Notes: generated by a model not told the origin, from the sequence alone. Numbered from the stretch's first letter, positions 55,508 to 64,000 are shown. The stretch: DNA of 64,000 nt from Labedella endophytica (GCF_003990045.1 NZ_RZGZ01000002.1:186001-250000), one strand, 5' to 3'. Numbers and translations: made by a program.

Positions 55508-56176
55508 TCACCCGCTGCCGACGTTCCTCGCGGCGCGAGCGAGGAGTTCCGTCGACGCATCCAGGTGATCCCGGATCGCGTCCGTCCCCCGCTCCTGCAC
55601 CTCTGAGAGGAGGGCGCGGTGGTCCGCCGTGAGACGAGCGGTCTCGAGCTCCGGGCGGATGTGGCGGAGGAAGACGAGCAACTCGGCGTCGAGGCCCTCA
55701 TAGGCCTCCGTGATCCGTCGACTCGACGCCGCCCTCACGATGGCCGTGTGCACGCGCGAGTGCGCGCGCTCGACGGACATGTCCACGTCCGATCCCAGGC
55801 ACGCGCGCTCCAGCTCGTCGAGGGCGTCCACGATCGGGCCGGTGACGGTGGGTGGCCAGCGTGTCCCGTGACGGCTCCGCAGCAGGCGGACGGCCTCGCT
55901 CTCGAGCGCGCACCGCAGTTCCTGCAGCGCGACGAGGCCCTCGGCGTCGATGCGGGCGACAGCGACCCCGCTGAACGGGATCGACGTCGCGAGGCGTTCG
56001 GAGACCAACTGGGCGAGCGCCTGGCGCACCGTATGACGCGAGACGCCGTAGTGCGCCTCGAGCTCCGTCTCCCGCAGGGCCGATCCCGGGGCGAGCGCTC
56101 CGGAGCGGATCCGCGAACCGAGGTCGTCGGCGACGCCGTGCGCACGGGTCGGACGCGAGGAGCGGACGCCGGTCAC
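55508..56176 (-). CDS. GntR-family regulator (FCD type)
   Basis: 222 residues from a GTG at 56176 that overlaps the transporter stop (GTGA). Winged-helix HTH LGSRIRSGALAPGSALRETELEAHYGVSRHTVRQALAQLVSERL, then an FCD-like helical domain (LRCALESEAVRLL, VERAHSRVHTAIVRAA). Translationally coupled to the EamA transporter gene, so likely to regulate it. A matching TNGTNNNACNA operator lies upstream of that gene. Confidence 0.9.
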   Translation of the reverse strand: MTGVRSSRPTRAHGVADDLGSRIRSGALAPGSALRETELEAHYGVSRHTVRQALAQLVSERLATSIPFSGVAVARIDAEGLVALQELRCALESEAVRLLRSRHGTRWPPTVTGPIVDALDELERACLGSDVDMSVERAHSRVHTAIVRAASSRRITEAYEGLDAELLVFLRHIRPELETARLTADHRALLSEVQERGTDAIRDHLDASTELLARAARNVGSG

Positions 56177-57099
56177 GCGCCGTCTCCCGCCGAGGCGCGG
56201 CCGGAGCGCGCGATCCGTGGCCAGGGGACGACGAGCACGACGATCGCGAGCGCGATGACAACGACACCCGCGAGAGCGGAGAGCCCGAGTCGCTCGCCCA
56301 GGAGCAGGAGACCGAGGAGCGCTGCCGTGAGGGGCTCGGCGAGCGTGATCGAGGACGCCGACGAGGCGGACAACCCGGCGAGACCCCGGCCGAACAGGAG
56401 GTAGGCGACGGCGGTGGTCACGACGCCGAGCCAGAGCGCGACGGCGACGCCGTCGACGGTCGTCAGCCACCGCAGATCGGTCCCGAGCGCGAGCGGGATG
56501 CTCGCGAGGGCGGCGAGGCCGAAGAGCGCCCCCATCGTCCACGCGGGGTCTGCGCCGCGGGTGATGAGGACCTTGGCGACGAGCGCGTACACGCCGTAGC
56601 TCGCCCCCGCGAGGAGCGATCCACCGAGACCGGCGGGGTCGACTGTCACCCCGGCCTCGGTGCCGCTCGCGAGCAGAGCGACACCGCCGACCGCGACGAT
56701 CGTCGCCACGGTCCAGACGAGTCCGGGGAAACGTCTCGAGACGATCCACTCCGCGATCCCCGTGAACACGGGAGCCGAGCCGAGGGCGACGATCGTTCCG
56801 ACCGCGACGCCGATACGGGTCGTGCCGAGGAAGAACGCCGGCTGGTACGCGACGACGGCGAGAGCACCGATCACGACGAGCGCGACGGTGGGGATCCTCC
56901 GGGTGGCACCGTCGCCGTCGGGAGGAGGAGGTGGGCCGGACGGCCGGCGCACGAGGAGGAGACCGCCGAGGATCGCTCCCCCGAGGACGATGCGGATCGC
57001 GCCGGCCCCGACGGGCGAGACGTCCGCCGGACCGAGCGCCAACGCGGTCCCCGTCGTGCCGAAACACATGGCGGCCAGGAGGACGAGGACGGCGGGCAC
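56173..57099 (-). CDS. EamA/DMT-family exporter
   Basis: 308 residues with ten hydrophobic segments in two EamA halves (AGAIRIVLGGAILGGL, SSASSITLAEPLTAALLG). It is a drug/metabolite transporter of unknown substrate, an exporter of amino acids or metabolites by family precedent. GTG start at 57099, with the operator at 57105-57117 almost touching it. It is followed by its GntR regulator and preceded by lysE on the same strand. Confidence 0.86.
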   Translation of the reverse strand: MPAVLVLLAAMCFGTTGTALALGPADVSPVGAGAIRIVLGGAILGGLLLVRRPSGPPPPPDGDGATRRIPTVALVVIGALAVVAYQPAFFLGTTRIGVAVGTIVALGSAPVFTGIAEWIVSRRFPGLVWTVATIVAVGGVALLASGTEAGVTVDPAGLGGSLLAGASYGVYALVAKVLITRGADPAWTMGALFGLAALASIPLALGTDLRWLTTVDGVAVALWLGVVTTAVAYLLFGRGLAGLSASSASSITLAEPLTAALLGLLLLGERLGLSALAGVVVIALAIVVLVVPWPRIARSGRASAGDGA

Positions 57100-57104
57100 G
57101 AAAT

Positions 57105-57117
57105 ATTGTTACACAAT
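57105..57117 (-). promoter_or_regulatory. GntR/FCD-type operator in front of the EamA transporter gene
   Basis: ATTGTtacACAAT is a perfect 5-3-5 inverted repeat. Its core TTGTTACACAA fits the FadR/FCD consensus TNGTNNNACNA exactly. It overlaps the TAACAA hexamer (minus 57111-57106) that sits 6 nt from the GTG, so binding would block a leaderless promoter. Confidence 0.7.
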
Positions 57118-57137
57118 CCGCAGCGCCACGACCCGCA

Positions 57138-57758
57138 TCACCCGACGAGGCCCCACAACAGACGGGCGGCGATCAGCAGCATGACGATGGCGACGCCGCC
57201 GTCCACGACGCGCCAGGCGCCGGGCTTAGCGAAGAGCGGCGCCAGGAGGCGGGCGCCGAAGCCGATCGCGGCGAACCACACCGAACTCGCGACGACCGCA
57301 CCGAGGCCGAACCACCAGCGCTCGTCTCCATAACCCGTCGCGATGGACCCGAGGAGGACGACGGTGTCGAGGTAGACGTGCGGGTTCAGCCACGTGATGG
57401 CGAGACACCCGGCGAGCACACTTCCCCATGGCGCGCGTTCACCGGCGGTATCGGACGCGAGCGCGGTGGGGCGCAGCGCCCGACGCACGGCGAGCCCGGC
57501 ATAACCCACGAGGAAGGCCGCGCCTCCGATCGTCGCGACGGGAACGAGCCACGGCAGCGCTGAGACCGCGCCACCCACGCCGGCGACGCCCACGGTGATG
57601 AGGACCGCGTCCGAGACCGCACACGTGGCGATGACGAGCACGACGTGTTCTCGGCGAATTCCTTGGCGGAGCACGAAGACGTTCTGCGCCCCGATCGCGA
57701 CGATGAGCGAGAGTCCGAACGCGAGTCCGGAGAAGAGGGCGATGAGGGTCGTGGGCAC
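57138..57758 (-). CDS. lysE: LysE-family basic amino-acid exporter
   Basis: 206 residues, five or six transmembrane helices. GLAFGLSLIVAIGAQNVFVLRQGIRREH is the LysE/ArgO signature, with AGCLAITWLNPHVYLDTVVLLGS later. It exports lysine or arginine. A LysR-type activator gene is divergent at 57829, the same arrangement as lysG-lysE of Corynebacterium glutamicum. Confidence 0.93.
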   Translation of the reverse strand: MPTTLIALFSGLAFGLSLIVAIGAQNVFVLRQGIRREHVVLVIATCAVSDAVLITVGVAGVGGAVSALPWLVPVATIGGAAFLVGYAGLAVRRALRPTALASDTAGERAPWGSVLAGCLAITWLNPHVYLDTVVLLGSIATGYGDERWWFGLGAVVASSVWFAAIGFGARLLAPLFAKPGAWRVVDGGVAIVMLLIAARLLWGLVG

Positions 57759-57828
57759 GTCTCGACGCTACGGAGCAGATCAGGAAGGGTCCAACTAAAC
57801 ATTCTTACGTTCCATTAGCATCATTCAT

Positions 57829-58719
57829 GTGGATCTGGATCTCGGACAATTGAGCGCCCTCGCAGCCGTCGTGGACACCGGTTCGTTCGATGCCGCGGCG
57901 CGCGAGTTGCGCGTCACGCCGTCGGCCGTGAGCCAGCGCATCAAGTCGCTCGAACGGTCCGCGGGTGCCGTGCTCGTGCGCCGATCCCGTCCGACTACGG
58001 CGACGGAGGCCGGCGCCTCCTACGTGCGCCTCGCGCGCCAGATCACGGCCCTCGGGCGCGAGACCGAGGACATCGTCTCCCCCGGGCGATCAGGCCTGCC
58101 CAGCGTCTCCCTCGCCGTCAACGGCGACTCGCTCGCCACCTGGGTCCTCCCCGCGCTCGCCCCCCTCGCGCACCGCGTGACGTTCGACCTCCATCGCGAG
58201 GACCAGGACCATTCCGCCGACCTCCTGCGGGACGGCCGGGTCATGGCGGCCATCACGACCGATGCGATCGCCGTGCAGGGATGTTCCGTCGCCCTCCTGG
58301 GGACCATGCGCTACCGCGCGATGGCGTCACCGGCCTTCGCCTCCGTGTTCTTCGCCGACGGCGTGACGCCGCTCGCCCTGGACCGGGCACCGATGCTCGT
58401 CTTCGACCGCCGGGACGAGCTGCAGGACCGCTACCTCCGAGCGACCGCCGCGACGGCTGCTCCTCCCCGGCACTACCTCCCGTCCTCCGCCGACTTCGCA
58501 CACGCGGTGGCGCTCGGCATCGGGTGGGCGATGCTGCCGGACGGACAGAGCATCGACGCGGAGGATCGGGGCGAGCTCGTCGACCTCGACCCGGGCCGTT
58601 CCATCGACGTCCTGCTGCACTGGCAGCAGTGGGAGATCGCGACGCGGGCGCTCGACGACACCGCCCGCGCGCTCGCCGCTGCGGCGCGGGCGCACCTGGA
58701 TCAGCCCCGCGGGGCGTGA
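57829..58719 (+). CDS. lysG: LysR-type regulator, LysG/ArgP-like
   Basis: 296 residues from a GTG. HTH: LSALAAVVDTGSFDAAARELRVTPSAVSQRIKSLERSAG, then TATEAG and a co-effector domain with LAVNGDSLATWVLPAL. The ArgP/LysG subfamily signature is recognisable. It should activate the divergent lysE in response to Lys or Arg. TAGCAT lies 7 nt before the GTG, so the transcript is nearly leaderless. Confidence 0.9.
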   Translation: MDLDLGQLSALAAVVDTGSFDAAARELRVTPSAVSQRIKSLERSAGAVLVRRSRPTTATEAGASYVRLARQITALGRETEDIVSPGRSGLPSVSLAVNGDSLATWVLPALAPLAHRVTFDLHREDQDHSADLLRDGRVMAAITTDAIAVQGCSVALLGTMRYRAMASPAFASVFFADGVTPLALDRAPMLVFDRRDELQDRYLRATAATAAPPRHYLPSSADFAHAVALGIGWAMLPDGQSIDAEDRGELVDLDPGRSIDVLLHWQQWEIATRALDDTARALAAAARAHLDQPRGA

Positions 58720-58749
58720 GTCCGCGCGACGCTTCCGGTCGGGGACTCC

Positions 58750-60438
58750 TCAGTCGCGCGCTGCGAGGGCGTCCCGGACGAGTCGGCGCTGCACCTTGCC
58801 GATGAGCGACGTGGGCAGCTCGTCGACGACGACGATCCGCTTGGGCACCTTGTATGGCGTGAGGGACGTGCGCAGGGATGCGCGGGCGTCATCTGCCGAG
58901 AACTCGGCGCCCTTCTCGAGCACGACCGCCGCGACGACCTCCTCGCCGGAGTGCGCGCTCGGCAGCCCGACGACCGCAGCGTCGGCGATACCCGGGAGGC
59001 CGCGGAGCGCCTCCTCGATCTCACTCGGCGCCACGTTGAAGCCGCCCGTGATGATGAGCTCCTTGATCCGGTCGACGATGCGCACGAAACCATCCGAGTC
59101 GATCGTCGCGATGTCCCCCGTGCGGAACCAGCCGTCCGCGAAGACGGCGGCACTCTCCTCGGGCTTGCGCCAATAGCCGGAGAACACCTGCGGTCCGCGG
59201 ACGACGAGCTCCCCCTCCGCTCCGGCCTCGAGCACGACCGTGGGGTCCTCCGGATCGACGATGCGGGCATCCGTTCCCGGGAGCGGCAGCCCCACGGTCC
59301 CGGCCTTGCGGGACTCGGCCACGGGATTCGCCATGAGCACCGGCGAGCACTCGCTCAGCCCGTAGCCCTCGACGAGGAACCCTCCGCTGCGCTCCTCCCA
59401 CGGCCGGACGATCGCCTCGTCGAGCGGCATCGCGCCCGAGATGGCGACCTGGACGCCCGCGAGCGACACGCCTTTCTCGTCGGCCGCGCGCATGAGCCGG
59501 TCGGCGATGGGAGGCACGGCGGGGAGGAAGGTCGGAGGGCGCTTCCGCATGACCGCGAGGACCAGGTCCGGATCGAACTTCGGGAACAGGACGAGCCGCG
59601 CACCCATGCTCATCGCGAACGTGAGGCACAGGGTGAGGCCGTACGCGTGGAACATCGGCAGGACCGCGTACACGACGCAGCCGTCGCCGCGCGTGATGGT
59701 GGGGACCCAGGCCCGCGACTGCGCCGCGTTCGCGCTCAGGTTCCGGTGCGTCAGCACCGCACCCTTCGGCGTCCCCGTCGTGCCGCTCGTGTACTGGATG
59801 ACCGCGATGTCGTCGGCGGCCGGGTGCGGGACGTCTGCAGCCACACGCCCCTTCCCGATCAAACGGTCCCATGTGACCGTCCCCCTCACCCGCGTCGTGA
59901 GCGTGGCTCGGGTGCGCCGGAGCGCGGGCACCGGCAGCCGCAGCGCCGCGCGCTTCACGAAGGGCATTCCCCGCGTGATGTCGACCGACACGATGTGGTC
60001 GACGGCGACGTCGCGGGGGAACTCCTGGATCGTGTCGACGACCTTGTCCCACGCGATCGCGACGCGAGCGCCGTGATCCTCGAACTGGTGGCGCAACTCG
60101 CGCGGCGTGTAGAGCGGATTGTGTTCGACGACGATGCCGCCGACGCGGAGGATCGCGTAGAACGCCACGACGTGCTCGGGGCAGTTGGGCAGCACGATCG
60201 CCACGGGATCGCCGTGCGAGACGCCGATGCGGACGAGACCGGCGGCGGCGCGCTCGATGCGGTCGGCGAGCTCCCGGTAGGTCACGGTCTGGCCGAAGAA
60301 CTCGAGGGCGATGGCCGTCGGGTACTCACGAGCGGACTGTTCGATGATGTCGACGAGCGAGCCGTCGGGGATGTCGAGGATGGTGGGGACACCGGGAGCG
60401 TAGCTCGCGAGCCACGGTCGGGCGTTTTCGGTCGTCAC
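58750..60438 (-). CDS. AMP-dependent fatty-acyl-CoA synthetase
   Basis: 562 residues from a GTG at 60438. P-loop IQYTSGTTGTPKGAVLTH, FLVEGYGLSECSPV, GWFRTGDIATIDSDGF, and IKELIITGGFNVAPSEIE motifs assign it to the class of medium/long-chain acyl-CoA ligases. Residues before 60 are not conserved. TAGAGT is 8 nt upstream of the GTG. It is not the FadD15-like enzyme of 35864 and has a separate origin. Substrate unknown. Confidence 0.9.
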   Translation of the reverse strand: MTTENARPWLASYAPGVPTILDIPDGSLVDIIEQSAREYPTAIALEFFGQTVTYRELADRIERAAAGLVRIGVSHGDPVAIVLPNCPEHVVAFYAILRVGGIVVEHNPLYTPRELRHQFEDHGARVAIAWDKVVDTIQEFPRDVAVDHIVSVDITRGMPFVKRAALRLPVPALRRTRATLTTRVRGTVTWDRLIGKGRVAADVPHPAADDIAVIQYTSGTTGTPKGAVLTHRNLSANAAQSRAWVPTITRGDGCVVYAVLPMFHAYGLTLCLTFAMSMGARLVLFPKFDPDLVLAVMRKRPPTFLPAVPPIADRLMRAADEKGVSLAGVQVAISGAMPLDEAIVRPWEERSGGFLVEGYGLSECSPVLMANPVAESRKAGTVGLPLPGTDARIVDPEDPTVVLEAGAEGELVVRGPQVFSGYWRKPEESAAVFADGWFRTGDIATIDSDGFVRIVDRIKELIITGGFNVAPSEIEEALRGLPGIADAAVVGLPSAHSGEEVVAAVVLEKGAEFSADDARASLRTSLTPYKVPKRIVVVDELPTSLIGKVQRRLVRDALAARD

Positions 60439-60532
60439 GAGACACCACTCTAGGGAATCGAACGCCCGGACGCGGGGAGCTCGCCCCGCCGTGGACCTCC
60501 CGCGGCGGCCGCACCGTCGGCCCATCGGGTCG

Positions 60533-60547
60533 TAGGGTTGATCGGTG
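60533..60547 (+). promoter_or_regulatory. Leaderless promoter of the alpha/beta hydrolase gene
   Basis: TAGGGT (60533-60538), 6 nt, GTG at 60545. No ribosome site. Confidence 0.55.
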
Positions 60548-61339
60548 AGCATCGTCCCTCCCCCGCCGGAGCCCGTCTTCATAACGACCCCAGACGCCGT
60601 CCGCCTGGCGGTCTACGATTTCGGCGAGCCGAGCGCCCCCGTGGTCCTCGCTCTCCACGGATTCGCGTCGAGCGCGGTCCTCAACTGGCATAACGCCGGT
60701 TGGACGCGGGACCTGACGCGCGCGGGTTTCCGCGTGCTCGCTCTCGATCAGCGCGGTCACGGCCGCAGTGGCAAGCCGCGGGATCCCGCCCGGTTCTCGA
60801 CCGAGCGGCTCGCGGCCGACGCTCTCGCCGTCCTCGATGCGCACCTCATCGACGACGCGCTCCTCCTCGGCTACTCCCTCGGAGCGCGCGTCGGCTGGCA
60901 GCTCGCGCGCACGATGCCGGCGCGTTTCCCCGCGGCCGTCCTCGGTGGGCTCCCCGCGGGGGATCCGCTCTCCGGCTTCGACCTCGACGCGGCGCGCGTC
61001 TTCGCCGCCGGAGGGCCGTCCGTGGAGGACCGCCTGACCCGGACCTACATCGAGATGGCCGCGGGCATCACGGGAAACGACCTGGAATCGCTCATCGCCC
61101 TCGTCGAAGGGATGCGCGGCGGGGTACAACCGGAGGCGTCCGCCCCGCCGATCGTCCCCCTCCTCGTCGCCGCCGGCGACCGGGACCCGGTCCTCGACGA
61201 CTCGCGGGTGCTCGCCGAGGCGGCCCCCCACGGCGAGTTCCTCGAGCTGCCCGATCGGAACCACTTCTCGGCCCCCACGTCGCGGGACTTCCGGCGGGCG
61301 GCCGTCGACGTCTTCTCCCGCACCCTCGCACGGTCCTGA
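60545..61339 (+). CDS. Alpha/beta hydrolase
   Basis: 264 residues. Oxyanion LALHGFASS, nucleophile elbow GYSLGAR (Ser), acid in GDRDPV and His in RNHFSAPT. The lid region is short. No signal peptide. The family spans esterases, lipases and haloperoxidase-like enzymes, so the substrate is open. Divergent from the acyl-CoA synthetase. Confidence 0.86.
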   Translation: MSIVPPPPEPVFITTPDAVRLAVYDFGEPSAPVVLALHGFASSAVLNWHNAGWTRDLTRAGFRVLALDQRGHGRSGKPRDPARFSTERLAADALAVLDAHLIDDALLLGYSLGARVGWQLARTMPARFPAAVLGGLPAGDPLSGFDLDAARVFAAGGPSVEDRLTRTYIEMAAGITGNDLESLIALVEGMRGGVQPEASAPPIVPLLVAAGDRDPVLDDSRVLAEAAPHGEFLELPDRNHFSAPTSRDFRRAAVDVFSRTLARS

Positions 61340-61366
61340 ATCGGCCGACAGGACTACTCGCTCCGG

Positions 61367-62551
61367 TCAGCCCCGCGGGTCCTCCTCCGGACGGATCACC
61401 GAGATCGACTGGGTGAACTCCTGACCGCGCTGCTCCGCCTCCGGGCTTCCACTGAAGAGGCCGCGGTGTGCACCGGTCGACGTGTCCTCCGGCCCGCGGG
61501 TGCGGCGCGGGGTCGCGTCACCCCCCATGACGACCCGGGTCTTCGGGATGCCATCGGATCCGTGGCGATGCACCCACTCCACGAGCTCTTCCCGCACCTC
61601 GCAGCGCAGATCGAAGAGGGTCCCCGCGTCGCGAGCGGAGACGAGCACGCGTACTCGAACGAAGCCGCCCGTGGCGTCGGTCACCTGGAGGACCTTCACG
61701 CGCTCGTCCCACAGCTCGCTGCGTTCGAGGATCGCGTCGAGCTCGACGCGCATGTCGCGGGGGTCGATCCGCCAATCCAGGTCGAGCTCGATGGAGCCGA
61801 GGAGGTCGCTCGTTCGGCGGGTCCAGTTCTGGAAGGGGGTCGTCGTGAAGTAGGTCGACGGCACGACGAGCCGGCGGTCGTCCCAGATCTTGACGACGAC
61901 GTAGGTGAGGGTGATCTCCTCGATGAGGCCCCACTCCCCCTCGACGATGACGACGTCGTCGACGCGGATCGCGTCGCTGAAAGCGAGCTGCATCCCAGCG
62001 AAGACGTTGCCGAGAGTGGACTGGGCCGCGAGGCCGGCGATGATCGAGACGACACCGGCCGACGCGAGCAGGCTCGCTCCGATCGTGCGGACCTCGGGGA
62101 AGGTCATGAGGACCGCCGACGCCCCCACGATCACGACCGCGACGAGGACGAGCCGTCGCACCATCTGGATCTGCGTGCGCACTCGGCGGGCGACGCGATT
62201 GTCCGCGACGTCGATCCGGTACCGTCCGGCGGCCTGCGACAACCCGAAAGAGGCGAGCGACCCGACGAGCCACGACGCGAGAACGATCACCGCGATGAGC
62301 AATGCGTGCGACGCCATCGGCCACCACGACAGGGAGGCCGGAACCGAGACCGCCGAGGCGATCCAGAGGAGTGACACGAGCACCAGGGCGCGGAAGGGCG
62401 CACGGGCACTCGTGAGCAAGCCGCGAGCGGCGGGCTTGCGGCGTGAGACGCCCCTCACGACGAGCGAGGTGATCGTGACGACGGCGAGCGCCAGGGCGAC
62501 GGCGACGAGCACGGCGACGCCGTACTGCAGCCAGGGGTTCCAACCGGACAT
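61367..62551 (-). CDS. MscS-family mechanosensitive channel
   Basis: 394 residues. About five hydrophobic segments; the pore helix AGVVSIIAGLAAQSTLGNVFAGMQL is the MscS TM3. VDDVVIVEGEWGLIEEITLTYVVVKIWDDRRLVVP is the beta domain, and a long C-terminal tail follows. It opens on membrane tension during osmotic downshift. GAGGAGG precedes the ATG closely. Confidence 0.9.
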   Translation of the reverse strand: MSGWNPWLQYGVAVLVAVALALAVVTITSLVVRGVSRRKPAARGLLTSARAPFRALVLVSLLWIASAVSVPASLSWWPMASHALLIAVIVLASWLVGSLASFGLSQAAGRYRIDVADNRVARRVRTQIQMVRRLVLVAVVIVGASAVLMTFPEVRTIGASLLASAGVVSIIAGLAAQSTLGNVFAGMQLAFSDAIRVDDVVIVEGEWGLIEEITLTYVVVKIWDDRRLVVPSTYFTTTPFQNWTRRTSDLLGSIELDLDWRIDPRDMRVELDAILERSELWDERVKVLQVTDATGGFVRVRVLVSARDAGTLFDLRCEVREELVEWVHRHGSDGIPKTRVVMGGDATPRRTRGPEDTSTGAHRGLFSGSPEAEQRGQEFTQSISVIRPEEDPRG

Positions 62552-62653
62552 GGTCCTCCTCGGCGGATCGGTCCTCCCAGTCTAGGAAGCGGGTCCGCGC
62601 GACCCTGGGCGTCACCTCCATCGAGGACGGCTCAGCCACCTCCGGCGCGGTGT

Positions 62654-62674
62654 CTCCCCCTGTTGCGGGGGGAG
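62654..62674. repeat. GC inverted repeat upstream of the adhesin-like gene
   Basis: CTCCCCC (62654-62660) and GGGGGAG (62668-62674) form a 7-bp stem with a 7-nt loop, about 45 nt before a TAGCGT -10 candidate at 62718-62723. It may be a LuxR-like activator site or a transcript hairpin. Confidence 0.4.
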
Positions 62675-62717
62675 TACAGGGCTGGACGATACCGGTGCCG
62701 CGGGGACGCCGCCTCCC

Positions 62718-62723
62718 TAGCGT
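62718..62723 (+). promoter_or_regulatory. Candidate -10 of the adhesin-like gene
   Basis: TAGCGT fits TANNNT, about 96 nt upstream of the GTG at 62819. The 267-nt gap between the channel gene and the adhesin holds no gene. Confidence 0.35.
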
Positions 62724-62818
62724 GGCATCACACCGACCCGGTCTCCGGCCGTCGTCCACGTCGCCCCTCCGGCCGACGGGCCGCCGTACCGGATCCGCTC
62801 GACACGAAATGAGGCCCC

Positions 62819-64000
62819 GTGCGCTCGCACACCCCACCCCGACGTCGCCGCTCGATCGTCCCGACCCTCGCCGTGGCCGCGGTCGGCTCCCTCCTCCTCG
62901 GCATCGGCGGAGCGCTCCCCGCGTCCGCCGCCGTCCTCCCTGGCGTCATCCGTGACGTGACCGTGAGCCCGACCGATCCGAGTCTCGGCACCCAGGTGAC
63001 GACCGACATCGACTGGTGCGTCCCCGACGGGACGCAAGCCGGCGATACGTTCTCCCTGACGCTCAGCGAATACCTCCGGAGCCTTCCCCCCGGTTTCACC
63101 CTCACGGATCCAGCCGACGACACCCAGGTCGTCGCGACTGCCGTCATCTCGACGACCGACCCCGCCGTCGTGACGTTCACGATGACCGAGTACGCGGAGA
63201 CCCACTCCAACGTCTGCGGCTCGGCCTTCATCCGGTCCGGCTTCGACAACGGTCTCACCCCCGGCGAGACCGTCCCGTTCGAGTCCGAGGCGAACGACGG
63301 GACGCGCTTCGTGACGGACGTGACACCGCGTGGAGGCGGAGACGGACCGTCCGGTGACGTCGACGAGGCGTTCAAGTTCGGCCGCCTCTCCGACGATCAG
63401 GGGCACACCGATCCGAACGACGCCGTGCAGTGGTACGTGGTGACGCCGCGTGGTCCCCTCACGAGCGTCGTGCTGAGCGACGACCCCCCTGCCGGCATGA
63501 ACGTCGACTGTACGAGCATCGACCTGCTGCAGGGGGAACGGACCGCAACGAACATCGGCGGCACGTTCACCCGGCCGACCGTCATCGTGGACGTGCAGTG
63601 CACCGCCGACGCCGTCTCGGTGACGGTCGGCCCCATCCCGGAGGGTCAGGCCGTGCGGCTCGGGTTCAAGATCGACCTCGACGAGGCCACCGGCCCGGAG
63701 GGCCACGAGTTCTCGAACACGGCGAACGTCGTCTCGACCGAGCCGGGTGGCGGCGTGCGCACGGACAACCCATCGCGCACCATCGTCAGCGCGACCGGCG
63801 GCGGTGGCGGTGAGGGTGACGACCAGCCTTCCGTCGACATCGAGAAGTGGGCGACGGAGGACGGTGCCGCCGACGGCGACTTCGACGCAGAACCGGGAAA
63901 GCGCGTCGACGTCGGCACGCCCGTTCCCGTCACGATGACGATCACGAACGACGGCGACGATGCGCTCGAGGACGTCGACGTGATCGATGCGACCGTGTCC
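62819..64000 (+). CDS. Large secreted adhesin-like protein, N-terminal part
   Basis: 394 codons up to the window edge from a GTG at 62819 (GAGG upstream). A signal peptide ends near ALPASA. The mature part starts with an Ig-like, fibrinogen-binding-type domain (VTVSPTDPSLGTQVTTDIDWCVPDGTQAGDTFSLTLS), a second such domain after residue 180 (KFGRLSDDQGHTDPNDAVQWYV), and from about 350 a repeat PSVDIEKWATEDGAADGDFDAEPGKRVDVGTPVPVTMTITNDGDDALEDV of the DUF11/DUF7507 kind that often comes in long tandem arrays. It would be exposed on the surface; a C-terminal sorting signal cannot be seen. Function in adhesion is inferred. Confidence 0.8.
   Translation, partial: MRSHTPPRRRRSIVPTLAVAAVGSLLLGIGGALPASAAVLPGVIRDVTVSPTDPSLGTQVTTDIDWCVPDGTQAGDTFSLTLSEYLRSLPPGFTLTDPADDTQVVATAVISTTDPAVVTFTMTEYAETHSNVCGSAFIRSGFDNGLTPGETVPFESEANDGTRFVTDVTPRGGGDGPSGDVDEAFKFGRLSDDQGHTDPNDAVQWYVVTPRGPLTSVVLSDDPPAGMNVDCTSIDLLQGERTATNIGGTFTRPTVIVDVQCTADAVSVTVGPIPEGQAVRLGFKIDLDEATGPEGHEFSNTANVVSTEPGGGVRTDNPSRTIVSATGGGGGEGDDQPSVDIEKWATEDGAADGDFDAEPGKRVDVGTPVPVTMTITNDGDDALEDVDVIDATVS

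Noticed and set aside
1-64000. tRNA, rRNA, CRISPR, IS elements
   Set aside because: I checked the intergenic stretches and saw no cloverleaf-like sequence, regularly spaced repeats or transposase.

Overview
The window is a high-GC actinobacterial chromosome segment. Gene order and protein signatures (complete dcw cluster with Wag31/DivIVA, SepF and YggT; DUF3145, DUF3040 and DUF3618 proteins; GarA/FtsR/Rv1830-type regulators; PASTA kinase beside an Rv2175c homologue; class II DAHP synthase; pyruvate carboxylase) fit Actinomycetota. The dcw cluster without murE, the mevalonate-type genes and a MinD-like ATPase with a long disordered N-terminus are compatible with Microbacteriaceae. That family assignment is inference. 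No tRNA, rRNA, CRISPR array, insertion sequence or prophage was seen, so this looks like core chromosome.

Layout. 1-5286: a partial DUF3145 gene (minus), an amino-acid ABC transporter (lipoprotein, permease, ATPase; probably cystine-type), then a compact three-gene set of a LEA-like membrane protein, a holin-superfamily III protein and a DUF3618 protein, closed by a 36-bp perfect palindrome. 5348-26881 (all minus): mraZ-rsmH-ftsL-ftsI-murF-mraY-murD-ftsW-murG-murC-ftsQ-ftsZ, then PLPBP, sepF, yggT, divIVA, lspA, an RluA-type pseudouridine synthase and dnaE. This unbroken 21.5 kb co-directional block couples lipid II synthesis, septation and polar growth. It starts behind three 10-bp-spaced GTGGA boxes (the MraZ operator) and lacks murE. 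27138-32365: DUF3040 gene, polyprenyl diphosphate synthase, Rv2175c-like protein, secreted LysM/transglycosylase-like protein and a PASTA Ser/Thr kinase. 32531-43956: aroG (class II), acyltransferase, ROK glucokinase, acyl-CoA synthetase, peptide deformylase, large MinD-like ATPase, pyruvate carboxylase.

44035-48809: ParA-like ATPase, Rv1830-like MerR regulator, FtsR, GarA-like FHA protein, CDP-alcohol phosphatidyltransferase, SGNH hydrolase. 48843-53046: TetR regulator divergent from ohr and a peroxiredoxin, then HMG-CoA reductase and HMG-CoA synthase. 53105-64000: AlkC/AlkD-like glycosylase with an Ig-like tail, RlmA-like methyltransferase, small acidic protein, GntR regulator with an EamA transporter, LysE exporter with divergent LysG-type regulator, a second acyl-CoA synthetase, an alpha/beta hydrolase, an MscS channel and the start of a large secreted adhesin-like protein.

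Several genes carry a TANNNT -10 hexamer exactly 6 nt before the ATG or GTG, which predicts leaderless mRNAs. Cell-wall signalling is a recurring theme: a PASTA kinase, homologues of known kinase substrates (Rv2175c, GarA, Wag31) and the dcw cluster all lie within about 40 kb.
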